This document shows, one piece after another, positions 1 through 9,402 of a DNA stretch of 64,000 bases. The DNA lies in assembly GCF_902459555.1 (NCBI RefSeq), contig NZ_CABPSM010000007.1, forward strand, positions 62,001 through 126,000, in the 5' to 3' direction. Numbering within the stretch: the stretch's first letter is position 1; every line of letters begins with the position of its first letter. The notes under the pieces were generated by a model. It had not been told where the DNA came from and ran no database searches. It saw only the letters and a list, made by a program, of their open reading frames with translations. Source of the stretch: Pandoraea horticolens (GTDB taxonomy: Bacteria; Pseudomonadota; Gammaproteobacteria; Burkholderiales; Burkholderiaceae). Made by a program: the position numbers and the translations under genes.

Positions 1-1514
1 ATCACTGCGGCGCCCACGGCGGCCACGATCAGGTACGGCTGCCAGTCGGGTTGCACGTAGTGGTTCATGCGGCGTGTCATGCCCTTGAAGCCCAGCACGT
101 ACAGCGGCATGAAGGCCAGATAGAAGCCCACCAGCCAGCAGGTGAACGAGATCTTGCCCCAGCGCTCGTTAAGCGTGAAGCCGAACACTTTCGGGAACCA
201 GAACGTAATCCCCGCGAGGCATCCGAAGACGACACCGCCGATGATGACGTTGTGAAAGTGCGCCACGAGAAACAGCGAGTTGTGCAGCACGAAGTCGGCC
301 CCCGGCACGGCGAGCAGCACGCCGGTCATGCCGCCAATGGCAAACGTCACCATGAATCCGATGGTCCAGAGCGTGGACGAGTGGTATCGGATACGGCCCT
401 GATACATGGTGAACAGCCAGTTGAACAGCTTCACACCGGTCGGAATCGAGATGATGGTGGTCATGATCCCGAAGAACGCGTTGACGTTGGCCCCGGAACC
501 CATGGTGAAGAAGTGGTGCAGCCACACGAAGAACGACAAGATGCCGATGGACGAGGTGGCGTAGACCATGGACTTGTAGCCGAATAGCGGCTTGCGCGAG
601 AACGCGGCAATGATTTCGGAGAACGCGCCAAACGCCGGCAAGATCAGGATGTACACCTCGGGGTGGCCCCAGATCCAGATGAGGTTCACGTACATCATGG
701 CGTTGCCGCCCAGTTCGTTCGTGAAGAAGTGCATGCCCAGGTAGCGGTCGGCGGTGAGCAGCGCTAGCGTGGCGGTCAACACCGGGAACACGGCGACGAT
801 GAGGATGTTGGTGATCAACGCTGTCCAGGTAAACACGGGCATCTTCATCAGGTTCATGCCGGGCGCACGCATGCGCAGGATGGTGACGATGAAGTTGATG
901 CCGGTCAGCGTGGTGCCGAGCCCCGATATCTGTAGCGACCAGATGTAGTAGTCCACCCCGACGGTCGGGCTGTACCCCAGTTCGGACAACGGCGGATACG
1001 CGACCCAGCCGGTGGCGGCAAAATCGCCCACGAACATGGACATCATGACGAGTACGGCGCCCATGGCGGCGAGCCAGAACGACAGGGAGTTCACGAACGG
1101 GAAGGCGACGTCGCGCGCGCCGATTTGTAGCGGCACGATCACGTTCATCAGGCCAAGCACGAGCGGCGTGGCCACGAAGAAGATCATGATGACGCCATGC
1201 GCCGTGAAGATCTGGTCGTAGTGATGCGGCGGCAGATATCCCGCCTCTCCTCCGGCGGCAACCGCCTGTTGCGCACGCATCATGATGGCGTCGGCAAAGC
1301 CGCGCAGCAGCATGACCAGCGCGAGCACGATGTACATCACGCCAATACGCTTGTGGTCGACTGAGGTGATCCACTCTTTCCAGAGGTAGCCCCATTTCCG
1401 GTAGTACGTGATGGCGCCCAGAAGCGCCGCACCACCCATCAGCACCACGGCAAGCGTGCCCATGATGATGGGCTCGTGCAGCGGAATGGCGTCGAGATCG
1501 AGTTTTCCAAACAT
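1..1514 (-). CDS. cyoB: Cytochrome bo3 ubiquinol oxidase subunit I (partial, C-terminus off window)
   Basis: Catalytic haem-copper subunit of the inner-membrane quinol oxidase, which reduces O2 with electrons from ubiquinol and pumps protons. The translation starts [16 protein letters not shown]. It has the expected series of membrane helices and family signatures: the helix-VI segment [17 protein letters not shown] (Cu-B histidine and the cross-linked tyrosine region) and a later [12 protein letters not shown] segment carrying haem and Cu-B ligand histidines. About 504 codons are visible, and the gene runs off the left edge. The start lies 3 bp after the cyoA stop, so the two are one operon. 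Subunits III and IV should lie further left. Confidence 0.97.
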   Translation of the reverse strand, partial: MFGKLDLDAIPLHEPIIMGTLAVVLMGGAALLGAITYYRKWGYLWKEWITSVDHKRIGVMYIVLALVMLLRGFADAIMMRAQQAVAAGGEAGYLPPHHYDQIFTAHGVIMIFFVATPLVLGLMNVIVPLQIGARDVAFPFVNSLSFWLAAMGAVLVMMSMFVGDFAATGWVAYPPLSELGYSPTVGVDYYIWSLQISGLGTTLTGINFIVTILRMRAPGMNLMKMPVFTWTALITNILIVAVFPVLTATLALLTADRYLGMHFFTNELGGNAMMYVNLIWIWGHPEVYILILPAFGAFSEIIAAFSRKPLFGYKSMVYATSSIGILSFFVWLHHFFTMGSGANVNAFFGIMTTIISIPTGVKLFNWLFTMYQGRIRYHSSTLWTIGFMVTFAIGGMTGVLLAVPGADFVLHNSLFLVAHFHNVIIGGVVFGCLAGITFWFPKVFGFTLNERWGKISFTCWLVGFYLAFMPLYVLGFKGMTRRMNHYVQPDWQPYLIVAAVGAAV

Positions 1515-1517
1515 GAC

Positions 1518-2609
1518 TTACTCCGTGAGCGCGCGCGGCGCAGCAGGTTGCACACCAGCTTCGCGCTCGGGACGCTGCGCGAGAAGCGCGCGGCGATCCA
1601 GTGGGCCGAGTTGGCCGTCCACACGGCAATTGGCTGCGGCGATGATGTCGTCGAGGGCGCTGCCCGCACCACGCATGCCTTGCGAGGTGCCGTCCATGGG
1701 CCCCATGTATTTGCCGACGATGGCGTCGAACAGCCCCGGCATGACGTTGGCGTAGATCGCGACGGGCGCACCGGTGCCCGGCTGTTCGAGCTTGACGTAG
1801 GTCGGTGCGTCAAGCGCGTCGGGCACAGCCTGCGCTTCCCTGACCCATTTATCGAAGTCACCGCGCGAGGTCACATGCGCCTTGAAGTGCATGTCCGAAA
1901 AGCCCGCCCCGCTGTAGGCAGACGACATCCCGGCATACGTGCCGGTCTCGTTGGCGATCAGATGCAGCTTGGTCTGCATGCCCGACATGGCGTAGACCAT
2001 GCTCCCAAGCTGCGGGATGAAAAAGGCGTTCATCAACGACTCGGCCGTGAGCTTGAACTCGACGGGCGTATCGACCGGCAACACGAGCTTATTGACGGTG
2101 GCGACGTGGTAGTCCGGATAGATGAAGAGCCACTTCCAGTTGAGCGCCACGACTTCGACTCGCACAGGCGGCTCGCCAGACTTAATGGACGAAACAGACT
2201 CGATGGCACGGTACGGATCGAGCTTGTGAGTCGTCTCCCAGATCATCACGGCAAGCGCGACGACGATGACAACGGGAATACTCCACACGACGACTTCGAT
2301 CTTGGTCGAGTGCGCCCATTTGGGCGAGTAGGTCGCGGCGGTGTTGGTCTCGCGATAGCGCCAGAAGAACACGAGCGTGAGCACGATCACCGGAATCACA
2401 ACAAGCAGCATGACACCCATGGCGATCAGGATCAGATGCTTTTCCTGCTCGCCAACACTGCCCTTCGGGTCAAGCAACTCCAGCGTGCAACCGCTCATGG
2501 GCACCACCGCCATCGCCGCTGCAACCCGCGCACACCACATGCGCCAACGCGCGACAGGTGTCGTGTCTGCCCTTCCCCTCTCGGTGGGCAAGACGTTATG
2601 CATGGACAT
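1518..2609 (-). CDS. cyoA: Cytochrome bo3 ubiquinol oxidase subunit II, lipoprotein
   Basis: Subunit II of the quinol oxidase (363 residues). A basic N-terminus and hydrophobic stretch end in a lipobox (VPMSGC), so the mature protein is probably lipid-anchored. Two further membrane segments follow, roughly residues 60-83 and 104-125. Next comes the periplasmic cupredoxin-like domain with VEVVALNWKWLFIYPD; as in quinol oxidases it appears to lack the Cu-A ligand set. The protein is longer than the approximately 315 residues of the E. coli form, mainly because of a C-terminal tail that reads as low-complexity Ala/Arg/Pro sequence. It is the first visible gene of the operon. Confidence 0.96.
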   Translation of the reverse strand: MSMHNVLPTERGRADTTPVARWRMWCARVAAAMAVVPMSGCTLELLDPKGSVGEQEKHLILIAMGVMLLVVIPVIVLTLVFFWRYRETNTAATYSPKWAHSTKIEVVVWSIPVVIVVALAVMIWETTHKLDPYRAIESVSSIKSGEPPVRVEVVALNWKWLFIYPDYHVATVNKLVLPVDTPVEFKLTAESLMNAFFIPQLGSMVYAMSGMQTKLHLIANETGTYAGMSSAYSGAGFSDMHFKAHVTSRGDFDKWVREAQAVPDALDAPTYVKLEQPGTGAPVAIYANVMPGLFDAIVGKYMGPMDGTSQGMRGAGSALDDIIAAANCRVDGQLGPLDRRALLAQRPEREAGVQPAAPRALTE

Positions 2610-2919
2610 TTTAAGCCTCTATGTATGGACACACAATTTGCGTGACGAATGCTACGCATATACATATTCCATACATCGCGACATAATGACGCAGGCCAGT
2701 ATTTCGTAGTTTTGCCTTTCTTTTGGCCCTTTTGGGGTCGCCGAAAACCGCCTTTTTCACCACGCTCAGGTACTGATTACCTCAGTGGCGCCAGACCGGA
2801 GACCCCCTTCCGATACTCAAACAGTGACCCAACTCGTCTCGGAAGGGGGTCCCCGGTCCGGCCCGTTACGCCCCCCCCCCCGCCCGGGTTCCCACCTCCC
2901 CCCCCTCTATCTCCTCTTC
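2610..2919. other. Intergenic region between the autotransporter and cyoA
   Basis: No supportable gene is present. The cyoA-proximal part is AT-richer and should hold the cyo promoter; ATGTATGG at 2621-2628 is inverted at 2669-2676. The middle holds a long GC-rich hairpin (listed separately). The autotransporter-proximal part is an almost pure pyrimidine tract on the plus strand, with 11 consecutive C at 2871-2881 and C/T-only sequence up to the autotransporter stop codon. Confidence 0.6.
2794..2858 (-). terminator. Long inverted repeat downstream of the autotransporter
   Basis: Two 20-bp arms (2794-2813 and 2839-2858) match at 19 of 20 positions, around a 25-nt loop. The hairpin lies about 60 bp beyond the autotransporter stop. 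No clear U-tract follows on the minus strand, so it may be a 3'-end stabiliser or a Rho-associated structure rather than a classical intrinsic terminator. Confidence 0.5.
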
Positions 2920-5900
2920 TTAGAAACGCCACGTCGCCGACACCGAGCCCGCCACGTCCGCACTCCCCGCTTTGTAGAGGTTGCTCGAAACCGCCGCACC
3001 AAACACAACGCGCTGCGCCAACCGATACGACACCCCCGCCTGTAACCCAAGGCTGTCTCTACCCACTACCTCACTACGCGTTGTGAACGCCGCCCCCGGA
3101 TACCCCGCGAAGTACGCGCTCTGCGTCACAACACCACCCGTCAACTCATGATTCCACGTGGCCTGCAAACTCGCCGTCAACGCATTGCCGGAAATCATCG
3201 GCAATTCGAAACGCACTTCACCACCAAGACGACTGCGCAGCGAATTGAACGTCTTGCCGTCAACGTGCAAACGCACACCGTCAACATTGCCTTCGGTAAG
3301 ACTCGGACGATATAACGCCGTGTAGTCGAGCGCCGCAATCGGCCCGGCACTCGTCGTGCTACTCAACTGCCAGCGCCAACCACCACCCACAGTGGCCGAC
3401 GCCGTCGCCCCCGTCCACGCCCCCCTCGGCGCCGCCGAATACCCATTCACCGCAATCGAACGATCCACCCGGCCATCCTCAACCCCCACCCGCGCCGACG
3501 CAAACGCATGCGGCCCAACATTCAAGTCCGGCGCATACCTCGCATGCACACCGACATCGAGCGCCGTGGTTTTTCCGGAACCAGGCGTCTGACCGTCCAG
3601 ACGCGTCGACTGACCACTGATGGCACCATGTGCGCCCAACGTCCAGTCACGCCCCTCACCCGCCACCCTCTCAACGCCAAACACCACGCCGTAGGTATTG
3701 CCGCTCGCACCCGCCATGTCTCCAGCGCGTCCACGCCAATAGCCACTGCCGAAAGGCATCGCGAACGCCCGCCAGTTACCCTTGAGTGCGCCTTCACTCG
3801 CTCCCCTCACGCCATCGGCGCCAACCGCCGCCGCAACCATGTCGGTAATCTGGCGCTCACGCAACAAACCACCCGTGTACATGGCGCCATACGCGGCCGG
3901 AGTGAGTTGCGGCAACGCCTTGGCAATACCACTGCCGTCAGCCGCAGAGAAGTCGAGCGCCGTCACCAACGGCTGCAAGTCCGCACCGGCACTCCCCGCA
4001 ATCTTGTCGAGCGCCAATCCGATCCGCTGGCTATTACCATCGGCACCGTATCGGGAGTAGGCGTTCGCCGCGCGTGTAATGACCACGCGATAGGTGTTGT
4101 CGTCCAACGACGTAGCACTGGCGTTCAGCGTCGGTGACGCCAGCAACGCCGCCACGTTGGCAAAGGCTCCCGCGATGCTCGACGCATTGAGCCACTGGCT
4201 CGACGTGACGCTGAAACCACTCGCGTACCAACCGCGCTGCGGCGCAATCGCCAACATGCCGTCCAGGGTGGCATTGCCGGAAACGATCAGTTTGCTGAAT
4301 GTGCCGTCGGCCGCGAGTGAGCTCAGCAAACGGCCCGTGCTCGTTTGCGTGTAATCACCGCCTACGCTGATGAAACCACCCGCCAGCAACGGCGCGACCG
4401 TGCCCGCGTTGACAAAGCGCCCAGCAGCATCGAGTTGATAACGACTGTTGCCGGTAAGCGTTGCGCCATTGGCCACGTTCACGTCGTAGACCGTATGATC
4501 GCCGTTGATCTGCGTGGTGCCACCGACCATCGACAGCGACAGATTGTCGCCGACGATATTGCCGTCGAAGCGTAGGTTGAAGGCCGAATCCGGCTGCAAG
4601 GTGGCGCGACCGTTTGCATCCGGCGTCAAACCGAATTTGAGTTGCGTCAGCCGTAGCGCACCACTGCTGTCGCGCTGCGAATAGAACGACAGAATGTCGC
4701 CATAGAGCGCCGCCCCACGCATGATGTTGATCTGCTGCACATATCCATTCTCGGACATGAACAGCGACGCCCGACTGCCCGCGACCCGGCCGGTGATGTC
4801 GGCGCGTGTGACGAGCGGACCATCAAGCTCGGGGATCAACGCATCGAGCACGCCGTTGGTTTTGTGGACGTAGATGTACGAACCCCGATAGTCGCCATCG
4901 TCGCCCAGCGCGTTGTGACCAAAGTCGAAGCTCACGGCAATGCCGTTCGTCCCCAGCGCCTGAACGTCGCCTCGCTGCACGAAGCTGTGGTTCTTGCCGT
5001 AGGCGAACATCACACCACGGCCGTTGGCGCCGTCTGCATAGATGCGCGTACCCGGCAGCACCGTCACGTTGTTGGCCTCTCCGTCCACACGAATACCGGC
5101 ACCGCCCGCGCCGATGGTCAGTAAGTCCGCACGCTGGGAAATGCTGTTCCGGCTGCCGTAGATGTGCAGCCCGAGGCCCTGTGTCGCCGTGTTGTAGGTA
5201 TTCGGCACGTAGGCGGTGCCGTCAGCGTTCCGGCCCAGGAACGGGTTGTCGTTGATATCGGTTGCGCCATCGCCGTAGTACGAGCGACCAAAGAAGTTGC
5301 GCCGGTCGATGTCGTAGCCCATGTCCTGAAGCGCCGCCAGCTCCGCCTCCATGAACGCCGTGTAGTTACGGTACGACTGGTGGCTCATCAGGCTGTTCTT
5401 CAGCTCGATGTGCGATAAAAGCGGGGTGTCGTAGAAATCGCCGGTCATCACTCGTACCGGAATACCCTTCATCTTGCTCCCGGCCAATACCTCCATCACA
5501 TGATCGCCGGTGAAATAGCCCCCGTCGGTTCGAATATCGAATGCTTCCGGGTCCAACACGTTGGGGTTCTTCTTCGTGAGGATCGTCTGCCCGGGGCGGG
5601 CTGCCTTGTCATTGTCATCGCGCAGATGCGCAGCCCAACTGTCGAGCACACCGCTGAAGGCGGCGGATTCCTGTCCCAAAGAGTTCGTGCCGTAGGCCAG
5701 GTTCGTGCCGATACCCAGCGCATGCGCTACCTCATGGAACATCACAGCTGACAGGTCGGCCTTCGAGTCGAGCGGCACCTGGGAAGGCGTGTACGGCACC
5801 GTCGAGAAGTCCATTTTCCCGATGGTGATCTCGCCATGTGCCTGCTGATAACTCGCGTTGGCAAGCGCATTGTTCTGCAGCGCCGCTTGTACGAGCGTCG

Positions 5901-6282
5901 GATTCTCGGTACCGGCGCCTACCGGGGCCGACTCGTTGAATACGTACGGGCTGTACGCGTGGGCACCATCCTCGGTACTACTCATGCCGATATTGATGAT
6001 CGCCGGCGTGCGGCCAGGCGTCACCTTGATGATTTCCGCCCAGTATTTCAGGGCACCCAGCGTCTGTGCCTTTTGCAACGGCGAGAGCATGCCCGACGAA
6101 ATTTCAGGGGTGGTTCCGTCCGTGCGATAGGCATACGGCCGATCGTCCGGCGAAAACAATCGCCCAAGAATAAACGGGTTGCCACTGGCATCGTTGACCG
6201 GAAGGTCTTCAGTCGCCTGCGCCGGCGACGCCATCATGCAAAGCGCCGCGAACGCGACGCTTGTCATACGAATCGTCCTCAT
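2920..6282 (-). CDS. Autotransporter with zincin-like passenger domain
   Basis: A 1,120-residue type V secreted protein. Residues 1-23 form a Sec signal peptide ending ASPAQA. The N-terminal passenger carries H183-E-V-A-H187-A-L-G, the HExxH zinc-binding pattern of metallopeptidases, preceded by hydrophobic residues (LSAVMF). The expected metzincin third ligand (HExxHxxGxxH) is not seen: that position is Thr. The middle (about 350-830) is a beta-helix-like stretch with NG/DG turns. The last ~270 residues look like an autotransporter beta-barrel and end in WRF, the usual terminal aromatic. It is divergent from the micro-peptide genes starting at 6572, with 289 bp between them. Surface display or self-cleavage and any protease activity are inferred. 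Confidence 0.88.
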   Translation of the reverse strand: MRTIRMTSVAFAALCMMASPAQATEDLPVNDASGNPFILGRLFSPDDRPYAYRTDGTTPEISSGMLSPLQKAQTLGALKYWAEIIKVTPGRTPAIINIGMSSTEDGAHAYSPYVFNESAPVGAGTENPTLVQAALQNNALANASYQQAHGEITIGKMDFSTVPYTPSQVPLDSKADLSAVMFHEVAHALGIGTNLAYGTNSLGQESAAFSGVLDSWAAHLRDDNDKAARPGQTILTKKNPNVLDPEAFDIRTDGGYFTGDHVMEVLAGSKMKGIPVRVMTGDFYDTPLLSHIELKNSLMSHQSYRNYTAFMEAELAALQDMGYDIDRRNFFGRSYYGDGATDINDNPFLGRNADGTAYVPNTYNTATQGLGLHIYGSRNSISQRADLLTIGAGGAGIRVDGEANNVTVLPGTRIYADGANGRGVMFAYGKNHSFVQRGDVQALGTNGIAVSFDFGHNALGDDGDYRGSYIYVHKTNGVLDALIPELDGPLVTRADITGRVAGSRASLFMSENGYVQQINIMRGAALYGDILSFYSQRDSSGALRLTQLKFGLTPDANGRATLQPDSAFNLRFDGNIVGDNLSLSMVGGTTQINGDHTVYDVNVANGATLTGNSRYQLDAAGRFVNAGTVAPLLAGGFISVGGDYTQTSTGRLLSSLAADGTFSKLIVSGNATLDGMLAIAPQRGWYASGFSVTSSQWLNASSIAGAFANVAALLASPTLNASATSLDDNTYRVVITRAANAYSRYGADGNSQRIGLALDKIAGSAGADLQPLVTALDFSAADGSGIAKALPQLTPAAYGAMYTGGLLRERQITDMVAAAVGADGVRGASEGALKGNWRAFAMPFGSGYWRGRAGDMAGASGNTYGVVFGVERVAGEGRDWTLGAHGAISGQSTRLDGQTPGSGKTTALDVGVHARYAPDLNVGPHAFASARVGVEDGRVDRSIAVNGYSAAPRGAWTGATASATVGGGWRWQLSSTTSAGPIAALDYTALYRPSLTEGNVDGVRLHVDGKTFNSLRSRLGGEVRFELPMISGNALTASLQATWNHELTGGVVTQSAYFAGYPGAAFTTRSEVVGRDSLGLQAGVSYRLAQRVVFGAAVSSNLYKAGSADVAGSVSATWRF

Positions 6283-6463
6283 TCAGTACTCCGTATCCAT
6301 TTTCTTCTTTTGTAATGCTCTGTAATACGAAGCGCATGGTACGGAGTGCTCGGAGGAGTGTCACTGCGATTTATACGGGGTTTGGGCTGCATCACCCGCA
6401 AAGCCTTGTTGAACAAGGACTTTTTTGCCTTTTAACAATGACGTTTCCGGGAAAATCGGTCCG

Positions 6464-6480
6464 ACTTGTATTAATCACAG
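6464..6480 (+). promoter_or_regulatory. 17-bp motif shared with the second peptide operon
   Basis: ACTTGTATTAATCACAG here matches ACTTGTACAAATCACAG at 14564-14580 at 15 of 17 positions. Both copies lie about 90-120 bp from the first micro-ORF of a peptide operon. Their orientation relative to the genes differs, but the second copy sits inside a palindrome. It could be an operator for a common regulator, for example the LuxR-type response regulator at 7089. Confidence 0.45.
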
Positions 6481-6494
6481 TTTCGCCAGGGCGG

Positions 6495-6521
6495 GTCGGT
6501 GACGATACTTCACTCACCGAC
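6495..6521. promoter_or_regulatory. Inverted repeat upstream of the three-peptide operon
   Basis: GTCGGTGA (6495-6502) and TCACCGAC (6514-6521) are perfect 8-bp inverted arms with an 11-nt spacer. The repeat lies about 50 bp before the first micro-ORF. It could be a regulator site or a leader hairpin. The rest of the 289-bp divergent region shows no gene. Confidence 0.4.
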
Positions 6522-6571
6522 TGACGCAACACAGCGGCAGCCGAAACCCGAACCCTCCAAGGAGAAACGAC

Positions 6572-6646
6572 ATGCCCGCCATCATCACCTACGGCTTTCC
6601 CTCACTCCTCGGCCTCGTGGGCGTCATCGCCCCGATCTTCGGCTGA
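6572..6646 (+). CDS. Micro-ORF 1: uncharged hydrophobic 24-residue peptide
   Basis: The 24-codon ORF begins MPAIITYGFPSLLG and ends IAPIFG. It has no charged side chain and is rich in Gly, Pro, Ile and Leu. It is preceded by a near-ideal ribosome-binding site, AAGGAGAAACGAC-ATG, which is the main reason to believe it is translated. It has no recognisable leader or double-Gly cleavage site. Its pattern P-[SG]-L-L...G-L-V-[GA]-V...P-[IF]-[FV]-G is shared with the micro-ORF at 14369-14446. It is first in a row of three micro-ORFs ending at a terminator and upstream of a two-component system. A secreted signal, leaderless bacteriocin or modulin-like peptide are possible; the function is unknown. 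Confidence 0.62.
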   Translation: MPAIITYGFPSLLGLVGVIAPIFG

Positions 6647-6685
6647 GCCGCCCCTCACCCCGACCAGAACCCGGAGAACGACATC

Positions 6686-6790
6686 ATGAGCCACCTCTTC
6701 GACTTCATCGACAACCTGCTGACCAACGACACGTGCGTCGAGACCGGCATGCAGTGCGCCATGACCATCGGCCACTTTTTTGCCTACTGA
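6686..6790 (+). CDS. Micro-ORF 2: acidic 34-residue peptide with two cysteines
   Basis: The 34-codon ORF begins MSHLFDFIDNLLTND and ends TIGHFFAY. It is mildly amphipathic and acidic (Asp6, 9, 15 and Glu19), with Cys17 and Cys24 that could form a disulfide or bind a metal. The ribosome-binding site GGAG lies 9 nt before ATG in CCGGAGAACGACATC-ATG. It lies 39 bp after micro-ORF 1 and 43 bp before micro-ORF 3, on the same strand and in an otherwise gene-free stretch. I do not recognise a family. Confidence 0.58.
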   Translation: MSHLFDFIDNLLTNDTCVETGMQCAMTIGHFFAY

Positions 6791-6833
6791 TACGCAACGC
6801 GATCGCCGCCCCCCCTAATCAAGGAGAAACAAT

Positions 6834-6908
6834 ATGTCCGCTGCCCTCTTTTGCGCCGCTACGGAATTGTTCGAGAAATTCGGCCACCTTCTTCCGTTCA
6901 ATCTCTGA
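6834..6908 (+). CDS. Micro-ORF 3: amphipathic 24-residue peptide
   Basis: The 24-codon ORF begins MSAALFCAATELFEKF and ends LLPFNL. It is mixed hydrophobic with Glu11, Glu14, Lys15 and a single Cys7, and is compatible with a short amphipathic helix. Its ribosome-binding site AAGGAGAAACAAT-ATG is nearly the same as that of micro-ORF 1 (AAGGAGAAAC identical in both), suggesting selection for high translation. A perfect terminator hairpin starts 15 bp after its stop codon, so it is the last gene of a three-peptide transcript. Confidence 0.6.
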   Translation: MSAALFCAATELFEKFGHLLPFNL

Positions 6909-6923
6909 ATCACGCTGATTGCC

Positions 6924-6960
6924 ACGAAGAAAGGACCGCCCCAAGCGGTCCTTTCTTCGT
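6924..6960 (+). terminator. Intrinsic terminator after the three-peptide operon
   Basis: A perfect 16-bp inverted repeat (6924-6939 and 6945-6960) with a 5-nt loop, followed by a short T-rich segment. It separates the micro-ORF transcript from the response regulator gene, so the peptides are probably made from their own short abundant mRNA. Confidence 0.8.
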
Positions 6961-7088
6961 TATGCAACACGGTGAACCCATCGCGCATAACCTATATGCC
7001 ACCCACGCGGAAATTAAGAAGAATTTCGTCGTCCGGCGATTTTTTAGTACGATTTCGGCATTCACATACAAAAATCGGGGCCAGAGGG

Positions 7089-7691
7089 ATGTCATCTCCC
7101 ACCAAAGTCTTCTGCATTGAGGACGATCATGATTCAGCCGACCTGATTCGCGAAGACCTGACGGATCGGGGCTATGTCGTCAAGGTGGCGCACGACTTTA
7201 CGACCGCACTGGCGACGCTGGCATCGTTCATGCCGAACGTCATCCTGTGCGACATCAATGTGCCGGGCATGACCGGCTTCGAATTTCTGGAAAGCGCGCG
7301 CAGCATCATTCAGGGCGAACGCAAGATTCCCTTTATCTTCCTCACGGGCAACGCCGACAAGGCGTCGATCATGCGCGGGCACAGCACCGGCGCCGACGAA
7401 TATATGCTCAAGCCGATCGACTTCGACGTGCTCGACACCGTCATCCGCAAGTACACCGAGCACGAAGAAACGCCGGATGGCACGCCGCTGCCGTTCGGCC
7501 TGACGAAGCGGGAAGTGGAAGTGCTGCAATGGTCGGCACGCGGCAAGACGTCCGCCGAAATCTCGATCATCCTCGAACTGGGCAAACGCACGGTGGACTT
7601 CCATATCGATAACGCCCGCGAGAAGCTCAATGTCGCCACGCGCACGGAAGCCGTGGTACGTGCCGCGCTGCTCAACATCATCCAGCTTTGA
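7089..7691 (+). CDS. Response regulator, REC plus LuxR-type HTH
   Basis: A 200-residue two-component response regulator. The receiver domain has the acidic pocket E11-D12-D13, phospho-acceptor Asp55 in LCDINVPG, Thr86 and Lys108. A LuxR/FixJ-type helix-turn-helix lies at about 132-195 (LTKREVEVLQWSARGKTSAEI...VDFHIDNAREKLNV). The start was set at ATG 7089 because the receiver fold begins immediately (MSSPTKVFCIEDD); the frame is open upstream but lacks family sequence there. The kinase gene follows 36 bp later in the same direction. It is an obvious candidate to control the adjacent micro-peptide and export operons, but that is inference. Confidence 0.93.
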   Translation: MSSPTKVFCIEDDHDSADLIREDLTDRGYVVKVAHDFTTALATLASFMPNVILCDINVPGMTGFEFLESARSIIQGERKIPFIFLTGNADKASIMRGHSTGADEYMLKPIDFDVLDTVIRKYTEHEETPDGTPLPFGLTKREVEVLQWSARGKTSAEISIILELGKRTVDFHIDNAREKLNVATRTEAVVRAALLNIIQL

Positions 7692-7727
7692 TCGCCTCAG
7701 ACCCTCTTTCCGCGACGGATCGCCCGC

Positions 7728-9311
7728 ATGGCTAAAGCGTCTTCATCACCCAACAAGCAACTCCCGATCCGGCGCAGGATGTATTTGCTGCTCGCGCTCA
7801 GCCTCATCGCCATGGTCGCGGTGGGCGTTTTGGTGCACCGCGAAGTCGACGCATCCCAGCGCCGCGCCATCGAGGCCGAACGCACGCAGATCGAACACCT
7901 CAGCGTGCTCGAGGAACTCAACGATTACATCTCGGACTTTCGCACCGTAGAATCCGAAGCCCTCGCCCCGATGTCGCCCAAAGCGCTCGCCGATACCCGC
8001 GCCGCCGCCGCCGAGTTCGACGACAAGATCAAAACGGCCTCGGAGCGCTATCAGAAGGTGCTCGTGCACGACGAATTCCGCCTGGCATTCTCGAAATTCC
8101 AGACGCAGTGGGCGCAGTATCGGCGCGCTTCGAATCAGGTGTTTCAGTTGGCCCAGAGCGGCAAGCTGAACGACGCCGCCAAGCTCTATCGCGGTGAGTC
8201 GAACAACAAGTACACGCAGGCGAATAGCACCTTCGGCTCGCTGGTGTTTCGCAGCACGGAAGCCCTCATCAAGGAAGTCGAAGCCAAGAACAAGGCCGCC
8301 CGCAACCGTCTCCTGCAAATCGACGGCCTCATCGCTGCGATGATTTTTTTGACGCTGTTCTGCCTGGTCTACGTGGACACGGCCATCCTCAAACCCCTCA
8401 CGCGCCTGATCCGGATGTCGGGCAACGCGGTGTCGGGCAAGGAAAAGCTGCGACTGCCCTGGCTCGCGCGCGGCGACGAAATCGGCGCGCTGTCGCGCTC
8501 GCTCGCCAAGTTCCAGGAAAGTACGTCGTCGCTGGTGCGCAATCAGAAGCTCGCGACAGCCAAGAACACGATCCTGCAACGTGCACTGGCCAACGAGGAA
8601 CGCCTCAACAACTTCCAGAAAACCTTCCGGTCGATGGCCACGCACGAGTTCCGCACGCTGCTCAATGTGATCGACGGTCACGCGCAACGCCTGCTGAGCC
8701 CGCGTAACGAGGAAACGGATTCTAGCCCGCGCTATACGAAGATTCGCGAAGCTGTAGCCAAGCTCAATAATCTGGTTCAGAACTGGCTGGATGCCGCGCA
8801 AAGCGCATCGCTCGACGACCCGAAGTTCGGCAAACGCACGGAGTTGTCGCTCGTCGCCCTGCTCGAGGACGTGCGTGGCGTCGGCTCGGATATGTTCCCG
8901 AACGCGACGATTACCGTGCAGGCCCCGCAAGGGCTCGACAGCCGCATGATCGGCGACAGCAACGTGCTGTTCCACGCGTTCATCAACCTGATCAGCAATG
9001 CCACCAAGTACACGATGGTGGCGCCCGCGATCGATATCGGCGTGTCCGATACGGGCAGGGCCTTGTGCGTCGTCTTGCGCGACAACGGCACCGGCATTCC
9101 GGAGGCTGAACTCAAGGAAATCTTCCAGATGTCGTTCCGCTCACGCAGCAACGCGGTGCTGGAGGACGGCTCTGGCGTAGGCCTCGCGGTGGTTCACGCC
9201 GCCATCGAATTCCATAAGGGAACCATCGATGTGACGAGTCAGGTCGGTGTCGGCACCACGTTCACGATCACGCTGCCGAAATCGCCGGACACCAGCGAAC
9301 CCGCCGCCTGA
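7728..9311 (+). CDS. Membrane sensor histidine kinase
   Basis: A 527-residue kinase, probable partner of the preceding response regulator. A short cytoplasmic N-terminus is followed by TM1 (about 21-40). A helical periplasmic sensor region of about 150 residues runs to TM2 (about 195-217, LIAAMIFLTLFCLVY). A HAMP-like linker (KPLTRLIRMSGNAVSG...GDEIGALSRSL) leads to the dimerisation domain with the phospho-acceptor His306 in MATHEFRTLLN. The ATPase domain has NLISNATKYT (N box), DNGTGI (G1) and GSGVGLAVV (G2). The extracytoplasmic sensor makes a secreted ligand plausible. A bidirectional terminator follows. Confidence 0.94.
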   Translation: MAKASSSPNKQLPIRRRMYLLLALSLIAMVAVGVLVHREVDASQRRAIEAERTQIEHLSVLEELNDYISDFRTVESEALAPMSPKALADTRAAAAEFDDKIKTASERYQKVLVHDEFRLAFSKFQTQWAQYRRASNQVFQLAQSGKLNDAAKLYRGESNNKYTQANSTFGSLVFRSTEALIKEVEAKNKAARNRLLQIDGLIAAMIFLTLFCLVYVDTAILKPLTRLIRMSGNAVSGKEKLRLPWLARGDEIGALSRSLAKFQESTSSLVRNQKLATAKNTILQRALANEERLNNFQKTFRSMATHEFRTLLNVIDGHAQRLLSPRNEETDSSPRYTKIREAVAKLNNLVQNWLDAAQSASLDDPKFGKRTELSLVALLEDVRGVGSDMFPNATITVQAPQGLDSRMIGDSNVLFHAFINLISNATKYTMVAPAIDIGVSDTGRALCVVLRDNGTGIPEAELKEIFQMSFRSRSNAVLEDGSGVGLAVVHAAIEFHKGTIDVTSQVGVGTTFTITLPKSPDTSEPAA

Positions 9312-9335
9312 TAGCCTCGGACGTCGACGAAGCCA

Positions 9336-9374
9336 GAAAGCAAACAGGCCGGCATTGCCGGCCTGTTTGCTTTC
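9336..9374. terminator. Bidirectional terminator between the kinase and efflux operons
   Basis: Perfect 18-bp inverted repeat (9336-9353 and 9357-9374) with a 3-nt loop; outer arms are A/T-rich. It lies between the converging histidine kinase gene and the outer-membrane factor gene. Confidence 0.85.
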
Positions 9375-9402
9375 CTGCGCCCCCTCATTTGGCACCGCCC
9401 CA

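Noticed and set aside
2554-2561. ACAGGTGT, a copy of the sigma-54 enhancer half-site
   Set aside because: It lies inside the cyoA coding sequence, is single with no partner 19 bp away and no sigma-54 promoter nearby; probably chance.
2871-2881. C11 tract as a phase-variation switch for the autotransporter
   Set aside because: It is downstream of the stop codon, so length changes cannot alter the reading frame; only 3'-end effects are possible.
6438-6524. 28-codon ORF (MTFPGKSVRL...) upstream of the three micro-ORFs
   Set aside because: No good ribosome-binding site, and its sequence overlaps the shared 17-bp motif and inverted repeat, which are better explained as regulatory DNA.
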